NCBI RefSeq assembly: GCF_030406605.1
Contig: NZ_CP129104.1
Location: forward strand, 632,072-696,071
Direction of reading: 5' to 3'
Origin: Curtobacterium sp. 458
Lineage (GTDB): Bacteria > Actinomycetota > Actinomycetes > Actinomycetales > Microbacteriaceae
Length of the DNA: 64,000 nucleotides
Shown here: in pieces, positions 42,694 to 52,796 of the stretch
Layout: each line of letters begins with the position of its first letter
Position numbering within the stretch: the stretch's first letter is position 1
Program-made: the position numbers and the translations under genes
Notes under the pieces: model-generated
The model's input: the letters and a program-made list of their open reading frames with translations, nothing else
Told to the model about the DNA's origin: nothing
The model's database searches: none

Positions 42694-44099
42694 GCGGCTG
42701 CTCCTGTCTCGGCCGAGGCCGGGCGCGGGATGAGGAAGGACGTGGCGAGGGCCGCGCACGTGATCACGGCCCCGAGCAGCATGCCACCGGAGTACCCGGC
42801 GGTACCCGCGGACCCACCGGTCCCGAGCGCGATCTGCAACGCTGGGAGGACCGCGAAGCTGATGCCCGCGCCGAGGTTGAACGCCCCGGCGTTCAGGCCG
42901 GGCAGGAACCCCGGGTTCGACTCGGGCGAGAGCACGATGCCCAGTCCGTTGAGGATGATGTTCGCGATGCCCGCGTAGGTGATGCCGATCAGGACCGTCG
43001 CGACGACGAGCACCGGGAGCGAGTGCACGCCGACGAAGGCCATCACGAGCGTCGCGACGATGCTCCCGACGAGGCCGACGCGGAGGACGGCCCGGTAGCC
43101 GAGGGTCGGCGCGAGCCGACCGGCGAACGGCCCGACGATCCAGCCGACCAGCGCGTACGGCGTGAGGAACGCGAGCGAGGCGAGGTCGGCCTCCATCCCG
43201 AAGCCCACCTCCGTGTTCTGCGCGAGCGACGTGACCAGCCCGTTGACCACCGCGAAGACACCGGTCATCGTGAGCAGGGTCGTGACGAGGAGCGCCCAGG
43301 TGCCGCGGCGCTTGAGGAACCGCGTCTCGACGAGGGGTTCCCGGACCCGCGACTCGACCGCCCAGAAGACGCCGAACGCGACGAGGGCGACGACGATCCC
43401 GCCGACCACGAGCGCCCAGTCCGCGGCCGCGAGCTTGCCCGCCTCGTTGAACGCGGTGAGCAGGGCGCCGACGCTGACGACGAGCGGCAGGACACCCCAC
43501 CAGTCCATCCGGGTGCCGGCGGACGGCTTCGACTCGACGCCCCACACGGCGACCATGAGCGCGGCCACCACCGTGACGACGGCGATCACCCAGAAGATCC
43601 CGCGGAAGCCGAAGTGCGTGGCGATCCACCCGCCTGCGAGGGCGTCCACGCCCGCGATGCCGCCGTTGACCGCGGTGAGCAGGCCGAGCGCGGCGCCGTA
43701 GCGCTTCGGGTCGGCGATCTCGTTGCGGAGGATGAGCAGGCCGATCGGCACGACCGGCCCGGTGACGCCCTGGATCATGCGGCCGACGAACAGCATCGGG
43801 ACGTTGACGGCGAGGGCGGCCACGACGCTGCCGACGAGCATCACGACGAGCATGCCGAGCAGGACGCGCTTCCGGCCGACGATGTCCGACAGTCGGGGCA
43901 GGAACAACGAGAACAGCGCTGCGAGGGTGAAGAACAGGGTCTGCGAGAGCCCGATCGTCGCGTCGTCGGTGCGGAGCTCGCGCGCCATCGTGACGAGGGC
44001 GGGGCTGAGCATGCTCGCGTTCAGCTGGAACGCGACGCAGGCGGCGAGCAGTGCGGCGGTCAGTGCGCCGATCGACTTCTTCGTCGAGGTGGTGGTCAT
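42690..44099 (-). CDS. MFS transporter, probably for nucleosides
   Basis: 469 residues with 13-14 hydrophobic segments; motif A reads LSDIVGRKRVL. It belongs to the large 14-helix-type MFS groups. Because it lies between a nucleoside hydrolase and ribokinase (gap of 5 nt upstream, 4-nt overlap downstream), it most likely imports nucleosides or exports freed bases. Sequence alone does not prove this. Confidence 0.88.
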   Translation of the reverse strand: MTTTSTKKSIGALTAALLAACVAFQLNASMLSPALVTMARELRTDDATIGLSQTLFFTLAALFSLFLPRLSDIVGRKRVLLGMLVVMLVGSVVAALAVNVPMLFVGRMIQGVTGPVVPIGLLILRNEIADPKRYGAALGLLTAVNGGIAGVDALAGGWIATHFGFRGIFWVIAVVTVVAALMVAVWGVESKPSAGTRMDWWGVLPLVVSVGALLTAFNEAGKLAAADWALVVGGIVVALVAFGVFWAVESRVREPLVETRFLKRRGTWALLVTTLLTMTGVFAVVNGLVTSLAQNTEVGFGMEADLASLAFLTPYALVGWIVGPFAGRLAPTLGYRAVLRVGLVGSIVATLVMAFVGVHSLPVLVVATVLIGITYAGIANIILNGLGIVLSPESNPGFLPGLNAGAFNLGAGISFAVLPALQIALGTGGSAGTAGYSGGMLLGAVITCAALATSFLIPRPASAETGAAA

Positions 44100-44104
44100 G
44101 GGGG

Positions 44105-45148
44105 TCAGTGCTCCGGGGTGACGGCGGTGTCGGGGTCGGTGAGGGTGGAGGCTGCGGCACGCGGGGTCCAGCCGGTGTCGGGCGTCTCGCCGATGCGCTC
44201 GAGGGCGTCGACGACGAGGTCCCAGAACCGGCCGTGGTCGAGCTCGGTCGCGGCGCTCGTGCGGCAGTCCGCCGGGGCCGGGGCGCGGAAGTCGGCGACG
44301 GTCATGCCGAGGGTGTGCTCCCCCTTCGTCTCCACGGTGATCGGCACCTTCACGGCGCGCACGACGGTCGGGTCGATGACGTACGCGACGGCGCAGGGGT
44401 CGTGCACGGGCGGCGCGTCGAAGCCCTGGGCGTCCTGGTAGGTCTGCCCGAAGAAGTCGAGGAGCTCGCCGACGAACGCGGCCGGGCCGGTGCCGACGGC
44501 GGCGATGCGGGCGGCGACCTCCGGGGTGGCGAGTGCCTGGTGCGTCAGGTCGAGCCCGACCATGACGACGTCCCACCCGGCGCTGAAGACGATGTCCGCG
44601 GCTTCGGGGTCGATGACGATGTTGAACTCGGCGACCGGGCTCCAGTTGCCGACGTGCAGGCCGCCGCCCATCAGGACGACCTCCTTGACGCGCTCGACGA
44701 TGCGGGGCTCCTTGCGGGCCGCGAGGGCGATGTTCGTCAGGCCGGCGGTCGGGACGAGCGTGACCGTCCCGGGCTCGTGCGCCATGACGGTGTCGATGAT
44801 GAGGTCGACCGCGTGCCGCTCGTCGAGGTCGAACGACGGTTCGGGGAGCATCGGCCCGTCGAGGCCGCTCTCGCCGTGGATGTCCTCGGCCACCTCGATC
44901 TCGCGCAGGAGCGGTCGGGGCGAGCCTGCGGCGAACGGGATGCCGGTGATGCCGGCGATGCGGGCGACGGCGAGGGCGTTGCGGGTGACCTTCGGGAGGG
45001 TCTGGTTGCCGACGACCGTGGTCACGGCGAGCAGGTCGATGTCGGGGTTCCCGTGGGCGAGCAGCATCGCGACGGCGTCGTCGTGGCCGGGGTCGCAGTC
45101 GAGGATGATCTTGCTCGGCACGCGAGCCGGCACGCGGTCTTCTGCCAC
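44105..45148 (-). CDS. Nucleoside hydrolase (inosine/uridine-preferring type)
   Basis: 347 residues. It cleaves ribonucleosides to base and ribose. The Ca-binding N-terminal motif DCDPGHDDA lies at residues 17-25, and VHDPCAVA near 244-251 carries the catalytic His and a Ca-ligand Asp. GTG 45148 is preferred because GGAGA lies upstream; nearby in-frame GTG codons are alternatives. It is first gene of the operon and faces a LacI regulator across two operators. Confidence 0.92.
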   Translation of the reverse strand: MAEDRVPARVPSKIILDCDPGHDDAVAMLLAHGNPDIDLLAVTTVVGNQTLPKVTRNALAVARIAGITGIPFAAGSPRPLLREIEVAEDIHGESGLDGPMLPEPSFDLDERHAVDLIIDTVMAHEPGTVTLVPTAGLTNIALAARKEPRIVERVKEVVLMGGGLHVGNWSPVAEFNIVIDPEAADIVFSAGWDVVMVGLDLTHQALATPEVAARIAAVGTGPAAFVGELLDFFGQTYQDAQGFDAPPVHDPCAVAYVIDPTVVRAVKVPITVETKGEHTLGMTVADFRAPAPADCRTSAATELDHGRFWDLVVDALERIGETPDTGWTPRAAASTLTDPDTAVTPEH

Positions 45149-45229
45149 GGGGTCTCCACTTCGTCGGGGATGGAACGTCGAGGCCTGACGCGGTGGGGTC
45201 CGCGGCGGAGGAATCAGCTCCCGCGGCAC

Positions 45230-45243
45230 GTCAAGCGTTTGAC
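45230..45243. promoter_or_regulatory. LacI-type operator 1
   Basis: GTCAAGCGTTTGAC: half sites GTCAA and TTGAC around a CG-type centre, the classical LacI-family form. A second identical copy lies 24 bp away. It lies between the nucleoside hydrolase and LacI genes. Confidence 0.8.
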
Positions 45244-45253
45244 ATGGAACCAC

Positions 45254-45267
45254 GTCAAGCGTTTGAC
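45254..45267. promoter_or_regulatory. LacI-type operator 2
   Basis: An identical 14-bp site to 45230-45243, followed by a third half site GTCAAG at 45268-45273. The 24-bp spacing puts the two full sites a little over two helical turns apart, suitable for cooperative binding. Confidence 0.8.
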
Positions 45268-45304
45268 GTCAAGTTGCTGCGAGGCCTGTCGGTACGATCG
45301 GCAG

Positions 45305-46291
45305 GTGTCCTCCCCCACCCGCGTCACCGCCGCGATGGTCGCCGAGCGCGCCGGCACCAGCATCGCCACCGTCTCGCTCGTGGTCAACGGGAAGGACCGC
45401 GGCCGCGTCTCGGCCCCGATCGCCGAACGGGTCCGGACAGCGGTCGACGAGCTCGGGTACGTCGTCGACCACGCCGCGAGCTCCCTCGCCCGTGGCAGTG
45501 GCGACCTCGTGGTGCTCATCGCCCCCGACCTGTCGAACCCGTTCTTCGCCGAGGTCATCCGCGGTGTCCGGGACACCCTGACCGACCGCTTCCAGCTCGT
45601 GCTCTCGGTCACCGAGCGCGGACGGCAGCCCGAGACCTCGGACGTGCGGCGCTTCGAGCGGCTCCGACCGGCCGGCATCCTCGTCGACGCTCCGGCCGCC
45701 GGCGAGGACCTCTCCGCCAGCGTGCCCGTCGTGCAGCTCGACGCCCCGGGCGGGGCCGACGCCGTGAACTACGACCTGACGACCGGCGTGCACGAGCTGG
45801 TCGAGCACCTTGCCGGTGCCGGGCACCGCCGGATCGGGTACCTCGACGGCACCTCCCGCGCGGCGACCTTCGCGCTCCGCCGACGCCTGCTCGAGGGTGC
45901 TGCGACCGCCGCCGGACTCACGGTGTCGCCGCTCGTCGGGCGCGCGGACCTCACGGTGGACGCCGGTGCCTCGGTGGCGTCGGAGCTGCTCGACCCGTGG
46001 GTCGCCGACGGGGTCACGGCGGTCGTCGCGGCCGCCGACACCCTGGCGTACGGCGTCCTGCGGGTGGCCGCGGACCGGGGACTGCGCGTCCCGGGCCAGC
46101 TCGCGGTCGCGGGCTTCGACGACCTGCCGTCGTCCTCGGTCACCGCTCCGGCGCTGACGAGCGTGGCCCTGCCGGGAGCGGACCTCGGCCGGGCTGCAGC
46201 GCTCCGCCTCCTCGCGACGTTCGACGGCGGTGCCGCGGAGGTGCCGTCGCTCCCCACACGACTCGTCGTCCGCGCCAGCACCGCCGGCTGA
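45305..46291 (+). CDS. LacI-family regulator of the nucleoside operon
   Basis: 328 residues. The HTH at residues 5-28 (TAAMVAERAGTSIATVSLVV) and hinge helix (VDHAASSLARG) are followed by the periplasmic-binding-like effector domain (LIAPDLSNPFFAEVIRG). GTG 45305 lies 6 nt after TACGAT (leaderless). It is divergent from the nucleoside hydrolase operon and probably represses it through the two palindromes; ribose or a nucleoside is the likely effector. Confidence 0.93.
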   Translation: MSSPTRVTAAMVAERAGTSIATVSLVVNGKDRGRVSAPIAERVRTAVDELGYVVDHAASSLARGSGDLVVLIAPDLSNPFFAEVIRGVRDTLTDRFQLVLSVTERGRQPETSDVRRFERLRPAGILVDAPAAGEDLSASVPVVQLDAPGGADAVNYDLTTGVHELVEHLAGAGHRRIGYLDGTSRAATFALRRRLLEGAATAAGLTVSPLVGRADLTVDAGASVASELLDPWVADGVTAVVAAADTLAYGVLRVAADRGLRVPGQLAVAGFDDLPSSSVTAPALTSVALPGADLGRAAALRLLATFDGGAAEVPSLPTRLVVRASTAG

Positions 46292-46308
46292 CGCGACCAC
46301 CTCTGTGC

Positions 46309-46361
46309 CGCGAGAGCGACAGGTGCGTGCGTCCGGTCCGCGGCATGCTGTCGCTTTCGCG
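46309..46361 (+). terminator. Inverted repeat after the lacI gene
   Basis: Arms 46309-46322 and 46348-46361 match in 13 of 14 positions (CGCGAGAGCGACAG). It lies 18 nt after the LacI stop with a 25-nt loop. Confidence 0.5.
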
Positions 46362-46408
46362 ATGGTGACAGGACGCGCGTGGTCCCGGCGAGTGCCGGAG
46401 CACCACAT

Positions 46409-46456
46409 GACGGACGGGAGGCGCGGTGCCAGCTGGCACCGTGCCTCCCGTCCGTC
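46409..46456. terminator. 48-bp palindrome (palindrome family, class I)
   Basis: Arms 46409-46432 and 46433-46456 pair throughout, with one G:T wobble. It is one base different from the 48-bp palindrome at 18954-19001. It lies 21 nt from the stop of the minus-strand MFS gene and between convergent genes. Confidence 0.9.
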
Positions 46457-46477
46457 GGTGGTGACGCGGGGAACCGG

Positions 46478-48832
<2,355 letters not shown>

Positions 48833-49315
48833 CTAGAGCGCCTTCGCGAAGCAGAACGACCACGGCATGGTCTCCGCGTACGGCGTGTACACCGGGATCT
48901 GCTCCCAGCCCGTCTTGCGGTAGAGCGCGACGGCCTCGGGCTGCTTGTCACCGGTCTGCAGGATCACCCGGGCTGCTCCCTGCTCCCGCGCGACCCGCTC
49001 ACCCTCGGCCAGCAGCGCAGTGGCGGCGCCCTTGCCGCGTGCGGCCGACAGGACGATGAGGCGCTTCAGTTCGACCTCGTCGCCGAGACGACGGACGGCG
49101 ATGTGCCCGAGCGGGGTGCCGTCCTCGTCGAGCGCGAGGAGCGACGTGATCACGTCGGCCGGGTCGACCGTCAGCACCCGGTTGCGCTCGGCGGTGACGG
49201 CAGGGTCCTCCGCCGCGTTCGCCGAGCCGTACCGCTCGTGCATCTCCTCGTCCATGGTGGCGCGGAGGGCCACCCCGCGGGGGTCGTCCCAGGCGACGCG
49301 TTCGATCGTGATCAC
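48833..49315 (-). CDS. GNAT-family N-acetyltransferase
   Basis: 160 residues. The acetyl-CoA loop RGKGAATALLAEGE lies near residues 92-105, after strand KRLIVLSAA; the C-terminal ALYRKTGWEQI is typical. GTG 49315 is preferred; GTG 49333 is possible. The substrate is unknown. Confidence 0.88.
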   Translation of the reverse strand: MITIERVAWDDPRGVALRATMDEEMHERYGSANAAEDPAVTAERNRVLTVDPADVITSLLALDEDGTPLGHIAVRRLGDEVELKRLIVLSAARGKGAATALLAEGERVAREQGAARVILQTGDKQPEAVALYRKTGWEQIPVYTPYAETMPWSFCFAKAL

Positions 49316-49381
49316 GAAGAACGATCCTGGCACGCCCGCGTGCCGATGACCGCGCGGGTCCGGATGACCGCGCGGCGCCGC

Positions 49382-50062
49382 TCACCGCAAGGTGGCGATC
49401 GGCCCGTCACCCGCGCGGAACGCCGACAGGACCGCGGCCGCGTCGTCGTACACCGCCGCAGCGCCCGCCCCGCGGAGTTCGTCGCCGCCCACGCCGCCGG
49501 TCATCACCCCGATGCTCGTGACACCCACCCGTCCGGCCGACTCGACGTCCCACACCGCGTCGCCGACCATGACCGCGGAGTCGGCGGACACTCCGGCCCG
49601 TTCCAGCGCGACCGCGATGATGCCCGGGTCCGGCTTGGCCTGCTCGACGTCCTCGGAGCTGGTGACCGCGGTCAGCCACCCCTCGGCGTCGAGCAGCTCG
49701 CGGAGTCGCACGAGCTCGGGCTCCGGCGCGCTCGTGGCGAGGACCACCGCGTGCCCGGCGTCGGCCACGGCGGCGAGCAGGTCGCGTGCACCGGGCAGGA
49801 GCCGGAGTCGGGGCTGCTGCTCCGCGTAGTACGCCGAGTGGTACTGCTTCGCGGCGTCCCGGGTGTCGTCGGAGGCGTCCGGCAGCAGCGCCTCGAGCAG
49901 CTTCGCGGAGTCCATGCCGATCGACCGGTGGATGCGCCAGGCGTCGACGGACTCGCCGATCGCCGTGAACGCACGCCACCAGGCGTCGATGTGGGCGTAG
50001 TTGGAGTCGACGAGCGTGCCGTCGATGTCGAAGAGGACTGCGGTCGTGGGTGCGTCGGCCAT
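49382..50062 (-). CDS. HAD-family hydrolase (phosphoglycolate phosphatase-like)
   Basis: 226 residues, HAD subfamily IA. Motif I DIDGTLVDSN (residues 12-21) carries both catalytic Asp residues; motif II is ATSAPE; the motif III Lys is in QAKPDP and motif IV in VGDAVWD. It has a helical cap. The phosphorylated substrate is unknown. Confidence 0.92.
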   Translation of the reverse strand: MADAPTTAVLFDIDGTLVDSNYAHIDAWWRAFTAIGESVDAWRIHRSIGMDSAKLLEALLPDASDDTRDAAKQYHSAYYAEQQPRLRLLPGARDLLAAVADAGHAVVLATSAPEPELVRLRELLDAEGWLTAVTSSEDVEQAKPDPGIIAVALERAGVSADSAVMVGDAVWDVESAGRVGVTSIGVMTGGVGGDELRGAGAAAVYDDAAAVLSAFRAGDGPIATLR

Positions 50063-50110
50063 GTCGCCATGGTCCTCGGCGACCGACGTGACGCCTCCCA
50101 GGGCTGTCCG

Positions 50111-50752
50111 TCAGACCGTGATCGACTCCCCAGACGCGAGGATCGTCACCGGGACCGGCCCGAGTCCGTCGGACCCCAGGAAGCGTGCGGTGGACTGCTG
50201 CCCCATCTCGCTGAGCATCGCCTCGTGGATCTGCACGGCACGCTCGGGAGCGACCGCGCGCACGTAGTCGACCGCCTCCGCGGTGTGCGTCCACGGACCG
50301 CTGGTCGGCACGAGGAGCATCGGCACCGGGACTCCGGGGACGAGGTACGCGTCGCCGGGGTGGAACACGGTGTCGTCGACGAGGTAGCCGACGTTCGCGA
50401 TCGTCGGGATGTCACGGTGGATGACGGCGTGCTGCTCGCCGAACACGCGCACCGAGAACGGGCCGACCGCGAACGCGTCGCCGGCCTGCACCGACGCGAC
50501 GCGTCCGTCGTGCTCGCCGAGCTGGTCGACCACGGACTGCGGAGCACGGACGACCAGTGCGGGGTTCGCCTCGAGCCCGGCGCGGACCGCGTCGACGTCG
50601 AAGTGGTCGAAGTGCTCGTGCGTGACGAGGACGCCGGTCGCCGCACGCACGAGGTCGGCGGCCTCCGGGGTGAAGGCGCCCGGGTCGATCACGAGGGTCG
50701 TGCCGTCCCGCTCGAGGACGACCGTGGCGTGGGTGTACTTCGTCAACTCCAT
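50111..50752 (-). CDS. Metallo-beta-lactamase-fold hydrolase
   Basis: 213 residues. The metal motif HEHFDHFD lies at residues 45-52, with further ligands in FHPGDAY and a late His. It resembles UPF0173-type MBL proteins. ATG 50752 lies 7 nt after TAGCGT (probably leaderless). Function is unknown; it is probably cytoplasmic. Confidence 0.88.
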   Translation of the reverse strand: MELTKYTHATVVLERDGTTLVIDPGAFTPEAADLVRAATGVLVTHEHFDHFDVDAVRAGLEANPALVVRAPQSVVDQLGEHDGRVASVQAGDAFAVGPFSVRVFGEQHAVIHRDIPTIANVGYLVDDTVFHPGDAYLVPGVPVPMLLVPTSGPWTHTAEAVDYVRAVAPERAVQIHEAMLSEMGQQSTARFLGSDGLGPVPVTILASGESITV

Positions 50753-50777
50753 GCCCTGAACGCTACCCCTGGGCGGA

Positions 50778-50813
50778 CGGGAGGCCCGTGGCGGCGCCGC
50801 CACGGGCCTCCCG
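50778..50813. terminator. 36-bp perfect palindrome (palindrome family, class II)
   Basis: Arms 50778-50795 and 50796-50813. The sequence is identical to 22488-22523. It lies 17 nt beyond the stop of the minus-strand DUF3618 gene. Confidence 0.9.
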
Positions 50814-50830
50814 GCCGACTGTCGGTCGCG

Positions 50831-51421
50831 TCAGCTGCTGCGCACGTCCTGCGCCGCGCCCTGCGCGTGGTCCTTCACGTCGGACGCGGCGCCCTGCGCC
50901 TCGTCCTTGACGGTCTGCGCCGCGTCCTGCGCGGTGCCCTTGAGGTCCTGCGCGTGTTCCTTCGCGACGTCGCCGAGCTGCGAGCCGAGGTCCTTCGCCT
51001 GCTCCTTGACGTCCTCGACGAGCGGAGCGGCCTTGCCCTTCAGCTCACCGGCCAGCTGCTCCTCCTTGTCCGAGGTCGGGATGAGCGACGACGCGAGCCA
51101 CCCGGCACCGAAGGCGATGAGCCCGACGGCGAGCGGGTTGCCCTTCGCCTTGGCGACGCCCTGGTGTGCGACGTCCTTCGCGTGGTCGGCGACGCCGGAG
51201 GCGGACCCCGATGCGCTCGAACGGGCGGAGTCGGCCGCGCCCATCACGGACTCGCGGACGTTCTGGAACCGCCCCTTGACCTTCTCGGTCTGGCGGTGGG
51301 TGATGGACGACGGGCTGACCTTGTCGGCGAGTGCGTCGACGTCGGAGCCGAGTTCGCCGCGCGTGCGTTCGATCTCAGCGCGGATCTCGTCGGGGGTGCG
51401 GCTCTCGTTGGGGGTGCTCAT
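50831..51421 (-). CDS. DUF3618 protein with LEA-like tail
   Basis: 196 residues. DUF3618 is at about 8-60 (RTPDEIRAEIERTRGELG, VDALADKVSP). A hydrophobic segment (NPLAVGLIAFGAGWLASSLIP) follows, then amphipathic repeats rich in Ala, Lys, Asp and Gln (AQDLKGTAQDAAQTVKDEA) like late-embryogenesis proteins. It is last of a three-gene operon with 4-nt overlaps. Function is unknown; an envelope or stress role is inferred. Confidence 0.85.
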   Translation of the reverse strand: MSTPNESRTPDEIRAEIERTRGELGSDVDALADKVSPSSITHRQTEKVKGRFQNVRESVMGAADSARSSASGSASGVADHAKDVAHQGVAKAKGNPLAVGLIAFGAGWLASSLIPTSDKEEQLAGELKGKAAPLVEDVKEQAKDLGSQLGDVAKEHAQDLKGTAQDAAQTVKDEAQGAASDVKDHAQGAAQDVRSS

Positions 51422-51870
51422 GACTTCCTCCCGGTGGTGTGGGGCTTGAGTGCTTCGGGGACTTCCTTGGCCGTCTCGACGGTCTGCGGCGCGCCCTGGA
51501 TCTCCTTGATCTCCTTGCGGCCGCGGAGCGCCAGGACGGCCGCGACGATCGCGTAGACCACCGCGATCACGACGGCGGACCAGGCGTTGCCGATGAGGTA
51601 CCCGAGGCCCCACCACGCCGCGATCGACAGGAACAGGAGCGCGAAGAACGCGGTGATCCCGGCGCCGCCGAACATGCCGCCCGCCTTGCCGGCCTTCTTC
51701 GCCGAGTCGGTCAGCTCGGCCTTGGCGAGCGCGACCTCCTGGCGGAAGAGGCTCGACAGGTCCCTGGACACGTCGGAGAGCAGCTCACCGAGCGGGGTGG
51801 TGGCGGCGCGCTCCTGCGGGCTCGGCTCGCCGAACGGCGTCTCGTGGGCGCTCGGTGGCGTCTGGCTCAT
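51418..51870 (-). CDS. Actinobacterial holin-X-like (phage holin superfamily III) membrane protein
   Basis: 150 residues. A helical region (LSDVSRDLSSLFRQEVALAK) precedes two membrane helices (ITAFFALLFLSIAAWWGLGY, AWSAVVIAVVYAIVAAVLAL). This family is common next to DUF3618 genes and away from phages. It overlaps both neighbours by 4 nt. Function is unknown; there is no sign of a prophage here. Confidence 0.87.
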   Translation of the reverse strand: MSQTPPSAHETPFGEPSPQERAATTPLGELLSDVSRDLSSLFRQEVALAKAELTDSAKKAGKAGGMFGGAGITAFFALLFLSIAAWWGLGYLIGNAWSAVVIAVVYAIVAAVLALRGRKEIKEIQGAPQTVETAKEVPEALKPHTTGRKS

Positions 51871-52652
51871 GCGCCGTCCGCTTCCTTCTCGTGCTTCACC
51901 TCGGTGGCGAGCGCCTTCGTCAGGCGTCCGGCGAGGATGCCCGCGCCCGCGGCGATCGCGATGAACGTGCCGGGGCGCTTCGCGGCGAAGGACTTCACCT
52001 CGTCGAGGAGCGAGCCGGGGTCGCGGCCGTCGAGGTACTCGGCGGCGCTGCCTGCGCGGTGCGAGAGGTCGCGCACGACCTTCGAGGCGATGCCCTGCTC
52101 GTCGTCGTTCTCGGCCATGCGTCCGAGCTGCTCGCCGATGTCGCGGAGACCCGACGCCGCGCGCTGCTGCTGGTCGGCGGCCTGCGACTTGAGGGTCTCG
52201 CTCGCCTGACCGTAGAGCTGCTTGGCGTGGTCCGTGGCCTCGGAGGCGACCTTGCCGGCCTGCTCCTTGGCGGTCCCGGCGACGTTCGCGGCCTTGTCCT
52301 TCGCGTCGCCGGCGACGTCCTGGGCCGCACCCTTCGCCGCGTCGGCCTTCCCGCTGCCGGTGCCGCCGTCGGCTGTGCCACTGCTGCTCGCACCGGCGTC
52401 GCCGCTCGCGAGACCGATGCCCGCGGAGCCGGCCGCGCTCGGCGTCGCCGGCAGCTGTTCGTCGGCGGGGAGGGCGTCGAGCGGCTCGTCGAGCAGGGGG
52501 TCGACACCCCGGCCGGCGTGCTGCGCGGCGCCTTCGCCGAACGGGTCGTAGGTCTGCGGCGCGTCGGGGCTGGTGCTCGGCAGGCCGTCGGCGGCAGCGG
52601 TGCGGTCGTGGATCGGGGTCCCGGAGTCGTTCCCGGGTGGGTTCGTGGTCAT
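51867..52652 (-). CDS. LEA-like repeat protein with C-terminal membrane segment
   Basis: 261 residues. The first 100 are Gly/Ser/Pro-rich and disordered. Residues about 100-160 are amphipathic LEA-like repeats (AAKGAAQDVAGDAKDKA, AGTAKEQAGKVASEA). The C-terminus has a short hydrophobic helix (GTFIAIAAGAGILAGRL). GGAAGG precedes ATG 52652. It is first gene of the three-gene operon. It probably protects the envelope under drying or osmotic stress, by inference. Confidence 0.78.
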   Translation of the reverse strand: MTTNPPGNDSGTPIHDRTAAADGLPSTSPDAPQTYDPFGEGAAQHAGRGVDPLLDEPLDALPADEQLPATPSAAGSAGIGLASGDAGASSSGTADGGTGSGKADAAKGAAQDVAGDAKDKAANVAGTAKEQAGKVASEATDHAKQLYGQASETLKSQAADQQQRAASGLRDIGEQLGRMAENDDEQGIASKVVRDLSHRAGSAAEYLDGRDPGSLLDEVKSFAAKRPGTFIAIAAGAGILAGRLTKALATEVKHEKEADGA

Positions 52653-52796
52653 GGTGGCCTTCCGGTTCGGTACCGCGAGCACGACGCCCGCGGGTTCGGG
52701 ACCGAACGTGCGCCCGCCCCGCTCCGACCCGGTCCAGACCATCCGCGCAGCGCAGTCCCGCTGTCCACGGTGCGCGGGAGCACCCGCGGGCGACGG

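Noticed and set aside
42690..44099. Assignment of this MFS gene as a drug efflux pump from its helix number
   Set aside because: Its place between nucleoside hydrolase and ribokinase with overlaps makes a nucleoside or base transporter more likely.
51418..51870. Prophage or lysis cassette suggested by the holin-like gene
   Set aside because: No endolysin, integrase or structural genes nearby; the family is commonly chromosomal beside DUF3618.
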